A DNA stretch of 64,000 bases, from assembly GCA_019745975.1 (NCBI GenBank), contig JAIESQ010000038.1, positions 1 through 64,000 on the forward strand, read 5' to 3'. Source of the DNA: Pirellulales bacterium. GTDB taxonomy: Bacteria; Planctomycetota; Planctomycetia; Pirellulales; JAEUIK01. The notes beneath the pieces were generated by a model. The model was given only the letters and a program-made list of their open reading frames with translations, ran no database searches and had not been told where the DNA came from. The position numbers were made by a program, and so were the translations under genes. Shown piece by piece: positions 10,130 through 20,171 of the stretch. Each line of letters opens with the position of its first letter. Position 1 is the first letter of the stretch.

Positions 10130-11074
10130 CTAGACCGTGCAAACACCGTCGCAGGTTACGATCGCCCGCCGCAAGCGGGCATTACCGGAAACGCGCGCCG
10201 CGGGAAAGACAACGCATTCGGATAGCTCGGCTCCCGCCTCCACCGTGGCGCCATCGCCCACGATCGCCGAAGACAATCTAGCTTGCGGAGACACTTCGGC
10301 GCTGGGGCTGATCAGGTTTAACTGCCCATGATCGCGCAGCGCATCAAGATTAATGTCCAGCAAATCGGCCGGTACCGTCAGGTTGACGTCGCCGTCGACG
10401 CATTGGGCGATGCGAACTCGATAGCCATCGTTAATCAGGATCTGAATGCTGTCGGTAATCTCGTATTCGTCGCGCATGGCCGTCCGGGGTGTGCGGCGCA
10501 CGGCATCAAAGATCACGGGCGTGAACAAATAAGCGCCGACACCCTTGAGGCGCGTGGGGGGATGGCGCGGCTTCTCGACGACCCTGCGAACAAAGCCGTC
10601 GTTCCCCTCGACGATGCAGAAGTTCCGGCAGAGGGCTTCGTCGTGCTCTTCGTGCACGGCGGAGAGCACGGCATCGACTTTACCGCTGTCAAACCGTTCC
10701 AGCATTTCGGCCAACCGTGGACGGCGAAGGAAGATATCACCGAGCATCAGCAAAAATGGCCGATCCAGCAGGGGTTCCAGCCCGCCAAGGCAGTGGGCGA
10801 TTCCCAGTGTTTCGCGCTGTTCGACGTACTCGATCTTCAAGCCGCAGGCTGGCAGACGTTCGATCTCGCGGACGATTTCGAAACCACGGTGACCAACGAC
10901 GATGTACACCTGACGGATCCCTAGCGCGGCCAGCAGATCAAGCTGATGAGCAAGGATCGGCCTGTCGAGCACGGGGAGCACGCACTTCGGCAAGGCGGTG
11001 GGGAGGCGCGCCATACGGCTCCCCTTGCCGGCGGCCAGAATGACTCCGTAGAGTTCGCTAGTGCTTGCCGTCAT
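10130..11074 (-). CDS. NDP-sugar nucleotidyltransferase with hexapeptide tail
   Basis: A 314-residue protein. The nucleotide-binding loop is GVILAAGKGSRM (residues 9-20), followed by L-P-K-C-V-L-P-V and an Asp of the metal site in LMLGDIFL. The last ~60 residues show isoleucine-patch hexapeptide spacing (left-handed beta helix), as in glucose-1-phosphate thymidylyl/uridylyl or mannose-1-phosphate guanylyltransferases. It probably activates a sugar phosphate for the epimerase encoded next to it. The start ATG 11074 leaves 13 bases after the GT2 stop; an in-frame start 13 codons earlier would overlap that gene. Confidence 0.88.
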   Translation of the reverse strand: MTASTSELYGVILAAGKGSRMARLPTALPKCVLPVLDRPILAHQLDLLAALGIRQVYIVVGHRGFEIVREIERLPACGLKIEYVEQRETLGIAHCLGGLEPLLDRPFLLMLGDIFLRRPRLAEMLERFDSGKVDAVLSAVHEEHDEALCRNFCIVEGNDGFVRRVVEKPRHPPTRLKGVGAYLFTPVIFDAVRRTPRTAMRDEYEITDSIQILINDGYRVRIAQCVDGDVNLTVPADLLDINLDALRDHGQLNLISPSAEVSPQARLSSAIVGDGATVEAGAELSECVVFPAARVSGNARLRRAIVTCDGVCTV

Positions 11075-11087
11075 AGCGCGGCCGTGA

Positions 11088-11921
11088 TCAGAAGCGTTGA
11101 ATGATGCGAGCACGATACAACGACAGGCGCAACCGCAAATAGATCAGAAACCGCAGCACCTGCCAGCCGGTTCGCCAGACATGCAGCTTGCTAGCGCCGG
11201 CCGCGCGATCCGAGTGTTGCACGGGGGATTCGACGACTCGCGCCCCGTGTTCGTGCAGCTTTATCGACACTTCGGTCGGAAACGCAAAACCGGTCGATTC
11301 GATCAACAGTTCTTGCAACAACTCACGGCGCACGACTTTCAGAGCACAGTTCGTATCGCGCTGCCGCACGCCAAATAAGAACCGCACGAGCCGATTCAGC
11401 AGGCGATCGGCGCGGCGCCGCAGCCAGCTATCGCTCTTGGCGACGCGATAACCGAGCACGGCGTCGCAGTCGCCTTGCAGTAAGGGACCAAGCATCGCCG
11501 GGGCATCGGCGACGGAGAATTGACCGTCGGAGTCGATGGTGGCTACGAAATCACCGCGACAGAGTGCAATCGCTGAGTTTAGCGCGCTGCCATAGCCGCG
11601 ATTCTTCGGTTGATTATCCACTCGTAGTTGCGGCACCTCGCGACTCAAGCTGGCCAGAATCGCGCCCGTCGCGTCGCGGCTGCCATCGTTGCAGATAACG
11701 ATTTCGAACGAGCGGTGGCTGCCGGCGAGCGTCGCCGACCATTGGCGCACGACGGCTTCGATGCCTTCGGCTTCGTTATAGGCCGGCGCCGCCAAGGAGA
11801 GACAAACCGCGCCAGCGAGCGGTGGTTGGGGGGAGTCGAATTCCGCATCGACTGCACCGAGTTCTGCGCGTCGCGCTGGACCGACGGTGACTGGGCCCGA
11901 GCTTGACTCGATTCTTGCCAC
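11088..11921 (-). CDS. Glycosyltransferase family 2 (polyprenyl-P sugar synthase-like)
   Basis: A 277-residue GT-A enzyme. It has an N-terminal S-L-A-A-P-A-Y-N-E-A strand, C-N-D-G-S-R-D and the DxD-type A-T-I-D-S-D-G-Q-F, then a basic region and an amphipathic C-terminus without membrane helices. This matches dolichol/polyprenyl-phosphate mannose or glucose synthases. It would supply lipid-linked sugar to a GT-C enzyme such as the polytopic protein encoded nearby (inference). First gene of a three-gene minus-strand run with tight spacing. Confidence 0.88.
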   Translation of the reverse strand: MARIESSSGPVTVGPARRAELGAVDAEFDSPQPPLAGAVCLSLAAPAYNEAEGIEAVVRQWSATLAGSHRSFEIVICNDGSRDATGAILASLSREVPQLRVDNQPKNRGYGSALNSAIALCRGDFVATIDSDGQFSVADAPAMLGPLLQGDCDAVLGYRVAKSDSWLRRRADRLLNRLVRFLFGVRQRDTNCALKVVRRELLQELLIESTGFAFPTEVSIKLHEHGARVVESPVQHSDRAAGASKLHVWRTGWQVLRFLIYLRLRLSLYRARIIQRF

Positions 11922-12017
11922 TTCGATACCTATTTTCCTCGGCAGATGCCAGGCAGTGGCGAAACGCGGGCCGACTCTCCGCTACCGCGCTTGCACGTTG
12001 AGCACGTCATGGCAAGT

Positions 12018-12932
12018 CTAACCGCGCGACATCACCTGCTCTAGGGTAGCTCGTTCCTTGTCTTTCCGCGCATCCAGGGCAGCCCGATAGGCCGCCTGGA
12101 CCAACTCCCGACCATGCCGGCGTTCGAGGGCCACGATGGCAAAGTGATACCGCGCCACGCGATTGAAGTGATCGGTAAAGGCCGCGTTGATTGCGCCGCC
12201 CGAGAGCGCGCCGACAACCGGAACCAACCGAGCCGCCAGTTGTTCGGTGACGACAAACTCGAAGCGCTGCGCTACGCGGGAGAGGAATCGCACCAGCAGC
12301 GGCGCTGTCCCTTTCGCCAGCGCCTCGGCAACTTCGCGCGATGTATGGCTTGCTAGATAGGCTTGCGCCTGATGGAGCGCCATCGCCAGGCCCACGCGCG
12401 CCGTGAGGTACGCCGAATCCATGTCTTCCAGCGGCTTGGAGCCAAAACTGAAAACCGCCAGACATTCGAGCCGCGTGGCCGGATCGTCGAGATTCGCGCC
12501 GTGCTCGATGGCAATGCCGGCGATCGAGCGGAGCATGACGACGGTCGTGGCGGGGATTTCGACCGCGGCCGCCGCAATGCCAAACAATCCGCCACTGACA
12601 CCGGTCAGCCCCGCCAAGGCCGTGTGGCGATTGCGACGCCACCAGCGCCCGAGCGGCGACGACTGCTTTTCGGCGTACTGCGCCAGGGCCTCGTCCTGAT
12701 CGGGCAACGTGCGAATGGCCCAGTCGAGCCCCAGCCGAAGTGCATCCATCGAGGTTTGCGAGACCAGCTTCTGCGCCCGATCGGGCAAGAAAGTCATCAG
12801 CGCCTCGGCCGGCTTGCCGAGCATGTCCGCGAGCCGGATGAATAGGCCCGGCGATTCGAGATAGGCGGCGGCATCGGCCAACAATTGCTGATCGGCGGCC
12901 GAAAGGGTCGTTGACGGGTTGGCGTCGTTCAT
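12018..12932 (-). CDS. EcsC family protein
   Basis: A 304-residue protein with the EcsC-type core: a central Gly/Ala-rich amphipathic segment (GLFGIAAAAVEIPATTVVML) and I-A-x-E-H-G-A-N-L-D-D-P-x-T-R-L-E-C. EcsC takes its name from the third gene of the Bacillus ecs ABC-transporter operon, but most homologues, like this one, stand alone and have no assigned activity. No signal peptide. The gene is isolated between the glycan genes and groESL. Function not assigned. Confidence 0.8.
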   Translation of the reverse strand: MNDANPSTTLSAADQQLLADAAAYLESPGLFIRLADMLGKPAEALMTFLPDRAQKLVSQTSMDALRLGLDWAIRTLPDQDEALAQYAEKQSSPLGRWWRRNRHTALAGLTGVSGGLFGIAAAAVEIPATTVVMLRSIAGIAIEHGANLDDPATRLECLAVFSFGSKPLEDMDSAYLTARVGLAMALHQAQAYLASHTSREVAEALAKGTAPLLVRFLSRVAQRFEFVVTEQLAARLVPVVGALSGGAINAAFTDHFNRVARYHFAIVALERRHGRELVQAAYRAALDARKDKERATLEQVMSRG

Positions 12933-13131
12933 CTGAGACTCAGCCGAGTAAGAAACCGAATCGTGAACCTCCCAATTCTATTTCGCTGGCGACTCCGAGC
13001 CATGTGGAATCCGGGAAAGGCCTCGACTAAGGAGCCTTGCCAAGACAACACATAATGCATTACAGACAAAAGACTTGAGGCTATCTCGGACGTGCGCCTT
13101 GGCCTTCAATTCGCCGCCATCGATCTTGCGC

Positions 13132-13174
13132 AAAAACCGAGCCCGACCCGCCTCTCGGCAGGTCGAGCTCGGTT
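13132..13174 (-). terminator. Intrinsic terminator of groESL
   Basis: On the minus strand, 48 bases past the groEL stop, AACCGAGCTCGACC pairs with GGTCGGGCTCGG (one mismatch) around a 12-base loop and runs into TTTTT. Stem length, GC content and T-run are those of a rho-independent terminator. Confidence 0.85.
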
Positions 13175-13221
13175 GTGAAGATCGCGGCCGGCACGCCTGC
13201 CGGCAGACTTTGGCTAGTGGC

Positions 13222-14925
<1,704 letters not shown>

Positions 14926-15261
14926 CTATTCGAGTACGGCGAGAATGTCGTCTTCGCGCATCAGCAGTAGTTCTTGATCGCCGACCTTGAATTGCTCACC
15001 GGCATAGGAGCTGAACAACACGCGGTCGCCGACTTTCACCTGGAGTTGATTTCGCTGGCCGTTGTCCAGCAGGCGCCCTTCTCCAACACTCACCACTTTG
15101 CCGCGCGACGGCTTGTTCTTCGCAGAGTCGGGGAGCACGATCCCGCCCGCGGTTCGCTCCTCGGCCTCCTCACGCTCGATGACAACGCGATCGCCGAGCG
15201 GCTGCAGCCGCAGCTTGCCAGAGGATGGTTTCTTGCCTTTGACGGCGGTGGCTGACGACAT
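14926..15261 (-). CDS. groES: Co-chaperonin GroES
   Basis: A 111-residue protein, longer than the usual ~97 because of a Lys/Ser-rich N-terminal stretch of about 15 residues before [10 protein letters not shown]. The mobile loop (T-A-G-G-I-V-L-P) and the C-terminal D-I-L-A-V-L are intact. It caps the GroEL ring. ATG 15261 has a strong AGGAGG site seven bases upstream; the longer open frame is not needed. Confidence 0.95.
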   Translation of the reverse strand: MSSATAVKGKKPSSGKLRLQPLGDRVVIEREEAEERTAGGIVLPDSAKNKPSRGKVVSVGEGRLLDNGQRNQLQVKVGDRVLFSSYAGEQFKVGDQELLLMREDDILAVLE

Positions 15262-15621
15262 GTCGGAACTCCTCCTGATAGGTTGTTGAATTCGATTTCG
15301 TGAATTCGATCGTGGTGGGGGCTCGCTGGGCGGAACGCAGGGACGGACCGCCGGACGCTGCCAAATCATGCAAAGCTATCTACAGGTTGCTTGACTGGTG
15401 GCAACTAGCGCGCCGGAAGCAGATACCCGCGACACGAAGTCGCCATAAGGCCATGTATAATCGCGTGTTACAGCTTGATGCGACCTGTGGGATCGCGGTC
15501 ATTGTTATCGAGAGTCCATTCCAGGCAATGCTGCCAAATTGACAGGCTTCGCGACCTCTCCGATAGGTGGCCCAGCAACCCACACCCGCCCAATTACTGA
15601 GATGCCGACGAATGCTCCGCG
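15262..15621. other. Intergenic region before groES
   Basis: This stretch has no credible gene. I searched it by eye on both strands for the CIRCE inverted repeat (TTAGCACTC-N9-GAGTGCTAA) and did not find it. It contains the candidate promoter listed separately and a short repeat of GAATTCGAT at about 15289 and 15302. Confidence 0.6.
15377..15404 (-). promoter_or_regulatory. Candidate sigma-70-type promoter of groESL
   Basis: Minus-strand TTGCCA (15404-15399), a 16-base spacer, then TAGATA (15382-15377), about 115 bases before the groES start. Hexamers fit the consensus at five of six and four of six positions. A chance match cannot be excluded. Confidence 0.28.
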
Positions 15622-16782
15622 CTAGAGGCACTCGCGGATCGTCGCGTCGAACACCTCGACCATCCGCTGGAGCGCATACTCGCTTTGCATGAGAGCGAGC
15701 CCGCGGGCAACGACCGCTTCGCGTTCCTTGGTGTGATTGAAGATGCGGTGGACCGCGGCAGCCAGCTCGTCGGTGTCGCGCGGCTCGAAACGCCAGCCGG
15801 TCTGGCCGTGCTTGACAAGTTCTGCGTCGGCCCCTGGTTCATCGGCAATCACCAGCGGGGTACCAAGTGCTAACGCCTGATTGATGGCGAGCCCGACCGC
15901 GGCTGGTAGCACGACGACGTCGGCGGCCGCGATCCAGGCGTAATCGTCTCCCTCGGGAACAGGACCCGTGACGACGACCCGTTCGGGGTCGATCGACTTC
16001 ACGCGCCGGCGAATCTCGTCGAGCATGGGTCCGCCGCCGACGAGCACCAGACGCGTGTCGTCCTGCGTCGTGCGGAGCTTGGGCCAAGCGCCGAGCAAGT
16101 CCCAGGGGCGTTTGCGCTCGATCATCCGCCCGATGTAAAGGACCACGCGTTTGTCGGCCAGGCCGTGCTGCTCGCGAAGCTGTTGACCTCGAGCACGGAT
16201 GACATCGCCGCCACTGAAGACGCGGCGCGTATCGATCGTGTTGGGAGCGACGCGAATCCGCTCGGGTGGGTAGCCAAGGGCAGCAAGCTGTTCGACCGAC
16301 GACTGCCCATAGCAGAGGAAGCGATCGAAGCGGCGGACGAACATGCGCATGGCGGTGCGGGCCAACAGGCCGCGCTTTGTGCCGGCACGCGGCGAGACTT
16401 TCGACCAGCCAATGACCTTGGCCCCCGCGCGATGGGCCTGGCGCGGAAGACTCCAACTGGTGGAAAATGACGCGGTGGCAGTGAGCAGGACGACGGCTGG
16501 GCGCTCGCGGCGCAGCACGTCGGCCGCGCCAGGCCAGGAACCGATCATACGACCGAAACGTGGCTGCTCTCGAAACGGAAACTCGTGCAGGTAGGGCCGA
16601 GCCGCGACAGCTTCGGCCGAGAGGTCGAGCGGGCCGAGGACCGCGATTTGATAATGCCCTGCCGCCTGCTCGACGAGCGCGTCCCAAAACGGCAAGCGGT
16701 AGTGCTTCACGGCCGGCTGAAACACGAGTACGCGCGGCAGCATGGGGTCGCGAAAACTCGGTGACGAAGCAGCAGTCGACAT
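15622..16782 (-). CDS. Glycosyltransferase family 4
   Basis: A 386-residue GT-B enzyme. The N-terminal domain is followed by the GT4 hallmark segment: Y-I-G-R-M-I-E-R-K near residue 215, L-V-L-V-G-G-G-P near 247 and an A-A-D-V-V-V-L-P region with acidic residues near 310. Such retaining enzymes add sugars to lipid or glycan acceptors at the membrane. The first Met at 16782 is used; Met14 (16743) is equally possible and neither has a clear ribosome site. It has no close partner gene. Confidence 0.87.
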   Translation of the reverse strand: MSTAASSPSFRDPMLPRVLVFQPAVKHYRLPFWDALVEQAAGHYQIAVLGPLDLSAEAVAARPYLHEFPFREQPRFGRMIGSWPGAADVLRRERPAVVLLTATASFSTSWSLPRQAHRAGAKVIGWSKVSPRAGTKRGLLARTAMRMFVRRFDRFLCYGQSSVEQLAALGYPPERIRVAPNTIDTRRVFSGGDVIRARGQQLREQHGLADKRVVLYIGRMIERKRPWDLLGAWPKLRTTQDDTRLVLVGGGPMLDEIRRRVKSIDPERVVVTGPVPEGDDYAWIAAADVVVLPAAVGLAINQALALGTPLVIADEPGADAELVKHGQTGWRFEPRDTDELAAAVHRIFNHTKEREAVVARGLALMQSEYALQRMVEVFDATIRECL

Positions 16783-16896
16783 CGAGGTGCCCGGTTCACT
16801 CGCAATTGCGAAAATGGGACAGGCACCTCTCGACGACCGTCCGAGTAGTTATCAAGTTTGTCCGGCTCGGAGCCAGTCCCCTATTTCGCCCGGCGC

Positions 16897-17970
16897 TCAC
16901 AGCCGACCTGTTTCGATCGTGCGCTCGGCTGCCCGCAGCAGGATCTTTGTCGCTTCAATGAAGAAGCCGAAGCGGGGGTCTTGCGTCAGCCCCTTATGAA
17001 AGCGGTAGTAAATCTGCTGCGCGATCACGGCCGTCTTGAAGTAGGCAAACGCGAGATAGAACGGCATCTGCGACACATCGCGACCGGTGCGCTCGGCGTA
17101 GCGGGCCGTTAACTCAGCGCGCGTGAGGCTGCCCGGCAGCGTCGTCGGTCCCCAGCGGATGAGCTGCAAGTCGGGCGGATCCGCAGCGTCGATCCAATAG
17201 CTGATCGCCGTGCCCAGGTCCATCAAGGGATCGCCGATCGTCGACATTTCCCAATCAAGCACGCCGGCGATGCGCGTGAGATCGTCGGCCGCCAGTACCA
17301 CGTTGTCGAACTTGTAGTCGTTGTGCACGAGCGCGGCACTGCCTTCGGTCGGCATGTTCGCGGTGAGCCACTTGGAAATCGGTTCCACTTCCGGCAAATC
17401 GGCGGTCTGCGAGCCGTAGTAGCGTTTGATCCAACCGGTGACCTGCCGCTCGACGTAGCCGACCGGCTTACCCAAGTCGGCCAGGCCGATCGCCACGTAG
17501 TCGAGCCCATGCAGCGTGGCCAGGTTGTCGAGAAACGACTCCCCCATGTGGCGTGCGAGGTCGGGGGGAAGCTCAAGCCCTTCCGGCAGATCCTTGCGCA
17601 GGATCACCCCTTTGATCCGCCGCATGACATAAAACGGGGCACCGAGCACTGTGCCTGTGTCGTCAACGCCGAGCGGCTGCGGGGCGGGTGGGTAAGCTTT
17701 GTAGAGCTTCGAGAGGACGCGGAACTCGCGCCCCATGTCGTGGGCGCTTTTGACCTCGCTGCCGAACGGCGGGCGGCGCAGGACCAATTCCTGGTCGCCC
17801 CAGCGGACAAGGTACGTGAGATTCGAGTGACCGGCCGGGAACTGCTCGACGACGATCGCCCCAGCTACATTGCCAAAATGCTCGCGCAGCCAGGGCTCGA
17901 GCTTTGCCAGGTCGAGCTCTTCGCCCTTGCGAACGGCGCGAGTTTGATCGAGAGGTGCAGACATCGTCAC
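16897..17970 (-). CDS. APH-fold phosphotransferase (LvaA/ACAD10-11 kinase-like)
   Basis: A 357-residue aminoglycoside-phosphotransferase-fold kinase. It has a strand V-L-R-R-P, the catalytic loop V-H-N-D-Y-K-F-D-N (normally H-G-D, here H-N-D with the catalytic Asp kept) and V-L-D-W-E-M for metal binding. This subfamily phosphorylates 4-hydroxyacyl-CoAs in the LvaA/ACAD10-11 route, in contrast to true aminoglycoside kinases. Its GTG start overlaps the stop of the acyl-CoA dehydrogenase-like gene by four bases (GTGA), so the pair is probably translationally coupled; an ATG two codons later is the alternative. Confidence 0.85.
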   Translation of the reverse strand: MTMSAPLDQTRAVRKGEELDLAKLEPWLREHFGNVAGAIVVEQFPAGHSNLTYLVRWGDQELVLRRPPFGSEVKSAHDMGREFRVLSKLYKAYPPAPQPLGVDDTGTVLGAPFYVMRRIKGVILRKDLPEGLELPPDLARHMGESFLDNLATLHGLDYVAIGLADLGKPVGYVERQVTGWIKRYYGSQTADLPEVEPISKWLTANMPTEGSAALVHNDYKFDNVVLAADDLTRIAGVLDWEMSTIGDPLMDLGTAISYWIDAADPPDLQLIRWGPTTLPGSLTRAELTARYAERTGRDVSQMPFYLAFAYFKTAVIAQQIYYRFHKGLTQDPRFGFFIEATKILLRAAERTIETGRL

Positions 17971-19169
17971 TTCAGCTTCAGACCGTAGGGCTTGAGTGCC
18001 TGACGGGCGACGACCACCTTATGGACCTCGTCGGCGCCGTCGTAAATGCGCGCGCCGCGCTCGTTGCGCAAGAAGGCAGCCAGCGGCGTGTCGCTGGTAA
18101 CGCCCAACGCCCCGTGCACCTGAATCGCGCGGTCGATGACCTTGAGCATCACGTCGGCGACGAAAAACTTGATGCAAGAGATTTCGCTCCGCGACTGGTA
18201 GAGCCCTTGGCGATCGATCTTCCAGGCGGCGTGTAGCACGGCCAGCCGGGCGGCGTCGATCTCAGCCCGGCTTTCAGCGATCCAGGCCTGCACGATCTCC
18301 TTGGTGCCCAGTGGCTTGCCGGGGGCCACCTCGCGCGTGGCGGCCCGTTGGCACATCAGGTCGAAGGAGCGTTCGCAGATACCGATCCAGCGCATGCAGT
18401 GGTGAATGCGGCCGGGACCGAGGCGCTCTTGTGCAATCAAAAAGCCGGCCCCTTCGCCGCCGAGCAGGTTGGTAACCGGCACGCGGCAGTTCTCGTAGCG
18501 CACCTCGGCGTGGCTGTCGTAGTCGTCTCCGGCGTGCCCCATGATCGGCACATTGCGCACGAAGCGAAAGCCGGGTGTGTCCAGCGGCACGATGATCTGA
18601 CTGGCGCGTTCATAGGGCGGGGCGTCGGGATTGGTGACCGCCATCACGATGGCAAACGACGCGCCGTCGGCCGAAGAGGTGAACCACTTGTGGCCGTTGA
18701 TCACAAACTGATCACCCTCGCGTACCGCTTGCGTATCGAGCCAGGTGGGATTCGAGCCGGGGCGCTCCGGCTCGGTCATCGAGAAGCAGCTGCGGATTTC
18801 GCCGCGCAAGAGGGGATTCAAGAACTTCTGCTTTTGCTCGGGCGTGCCGAATTGAATCAAGATCTCCATGTTGCCGGCGTCGGGCGCCTGACAATTGCAG
18901 GTGTAATGCCCCAGCGGGCTGCGGCCGAGCACTTCGCTGACCATGCCGTGCTCCATGAGCGACAGCCCCAGCCCCCCGTGCTCGCTATCGATCTGCGGCA
19001 GCCAGAAGCCGCGCTCGCGGGCCTTGGCACGCAACGCCTGCAGTTGCGGCTGGCTGGCGCGAAAGCCTTGCTCGGCCACGGTTTTCTCGAGGGGCATGAT
19101 GTCCGACTGCAAGAACTCGCGCAGCTGGCCGAGCAATTCGGTCATTTTGGGAGAGATATCGAAGTCCAT
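17967..19169 (-). CDS. Acyl-CoA dehydrogenase-like flavoprotein (ACAD11/LvaC type)
   Basis: A 400-residue protein with the three ACAD domains: an N-terminal helical domain, the FAD-binding middle domain (C-F-S-M-T-E-P-E-R-P-G-S and the W-F-T-S-S region) and the C-terminal helical domain with V-H-G-A-L-G-V. At the usual catalytic Glu position (Y-E-G in classical enzymes) it has Y-D-G-A-D-E-V-H, as in ACAD10/11-type proteins, which act on phosphorylated 4-hydroxyacyl-CoA. Context, with an APH-type kinase directly downstream, supports this. Function otherwise inferred. Confidence 0.88.
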   Translation of the reverse strand: MDFDISPKMTELLGQLREFLQSDIMPLEKTVAEQGFRASQPQLQALRAKARERGFWLPQIDSEHGGLGLSLMEHGMVSEVLGRSPLGHYTCNCQAPDAGNMEILIQFGTPEQKQKFLNPLLRGEIRSCFSMTEPERPGSNPTWLDTQAVREGDQFVINGHKWFTSSADGASFAIVMAVTNPDAPPYERASQIIVPLDTPGFRFVRNVPIMGHAGDDYDSHAEVRYENCRVPVTNLLGGEGAGFLIAQERLGPGRIHHCMRWIGICERSFDLMCQRAATREVAPGKPLGTKEIVQAWIAESRAEIDAARLAVLHAAWKIDRQGLYQSRSEISCIKFFVADVMLKVIDRAIQVHGALGVTSDTPLAAFLRNERGARIYDGADEVHKVVVARQALKPYGLKLK

Positions 19170-19198
19170 GATCGGCTCCTTCGCGGCGGCGAGTAGCG

Positions 19199-19918
19199 TT
19201 AGCGGTAGGTGATCAGATCGGGATCGTCCAAATGGGCGATGTTGTTGAATCGCGACAGCGTGAACTTGTCCGTAGTGTAGAGGAATTCACTGACGGCCGC
19301 GTTAGGGACCATCCAGGCCAGCTCCAGTGTCTTGTGTGGTGTGACGCCCAGGGCCTGTTGCATGGCAATCCCCACCGGCCCGCCCGAGGTGATCACGGCC
19401 ACACGGCGACTGCGCCCCGGCTGGTGAACAATTCGCGCGAGCCCCGCTTCGACTCGCTGGCAAAACTCCCCCCACGGCTCGATGCCTGGCAGCTCGAGCG
19501 CTCCGTGCGCCCAGCGGCCGATGATCACTTCGTACATCTGCTGAAACCGGCGAAGCGTGTCGGTTCGGTCCTTGGCGGCACCCACGGCGGCGTGCAGCTC
19601 GCGGATCGAGGCATCGTGTTCGACCAGTGTTGGCAGCGATTCTTTGAGCACCGCTTCGGCCGCGTATTCATCGAATTCGGCGGCTACCTGGAGCTCGGGC
19701 CAGGCGATCGGCGTGTCGGCGTATTGCTCGCCGGCCAGCCGGGCTGTTTCCAAGTGCCGGCGCCGGGGGCCAGTATACACCTCGTCGAAGCGGATCGCTC
19801 GCCGTGCCCAGTACCGTCCCAACAGCAGCGACTGCCGCTGGCCAAGGGGCGAAAGCTGATCGTAGTCGGCCTCGAAGAAAGACGCCTGACCGTGGCGGAC
19901 GACAACGAGCGTGCTCAT
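19199..19918 (-). CDS. Histidine phosphatase superfamily protein
   Basis: A 239-residue phosphoglycerate-mutase-like enzyme. The catalytic R-H-G is at the N-terminus (V-V-R-H-G-Q-A, residues 6-12), with a T-G-P-R-R-R phosphate-pocket arginine stretch near residue 46 and a later A-V-I-T-S-G-G segment replacing the usual second His. The start ATG 19918 overlaps a TGA of an upstream open frame (ATGA). It lies 29 bases before the ACAD-like gene in one run with the kinase. Its substrate is not known; removing or recycling a phosphorylated intermediate is possible. Confidence 0.8.
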   Translation of the reverse strand: MSTLVVVRHGQASFFEADYDQLSPLGQRQSLLLGRYWARRAIRFDEVYTGPRRRHLETARLAGEQYADTPIAWPELQVAAEFDEYAAEAVLKESLPTLVEHDASIRELHAAVGAAKDRTDTLRRFQQMYEVIIGRWAHGALELPGIEPWGEFCQRVEAGLARIVHQPGRSRRVAVITSGGPVGIAMQQALGVTPHKTLELAWMVPNAAVSEFLYTTDKFTLSRFNNIAHLDDPDLITYR

Positions 19919-20171
19919 GCGGGGCGACCTAACGACGCGCGATGCCCCGGCGCGGAGTTTGCTGAGATCGCGCCCTTCGGTTCGAGCTCCCCTCGCGCGG
20001 CGGGGTCGCGCAAATATCGTTCGATGGCACGCGTGAAGTACGCCAAGTCCATCCCGTATTTGAAGGGCATCACGCCAGCATCGCAGCCATAAAGCGATTG
20101 AGTCCAACCGACCTGCTTCGTGAGCTTCCGCCGCCAAGCGGATAAGTCCCCTCGGCCTTCGACGCTATCTA
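19915..20171 (-). pseudogene. Cryptic coding fragment without start codon
   Basis: Between the SDR stop and the phosphatase start, one minus-strand frame stays open for at least 85 codons. Its stop TGA overlaps the phosphatase ATG (ATGA). The translation is protein-like, with the segment VMPFKYGMDLAYFTRAIE near its middle, and third codon positions are mostly G or C. No ATG, GTG or TTG precedes that middle segment in the gap, so it is either a decayed gene, a frameshifted gene or a very short peptide from the internal GTG. I do not recognise the family. Confidence 0.35.

Noticed and set aside
15262-15621. Possible CIRCE operator before groES
   Set aside because: No TTAGCACTC-N9-GAGTGCTAA-like inverted repeat was found in either orientation.
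16897-17970. Aminoglycoside resistance kinase
   Set aside because: The APH fold and H-N-D-Y-K-F-D-N loop are of the ACAD10/11-associated acyl kinase type, and the gene is coupled to an acyl-CoA dehydrogenase-like gene.
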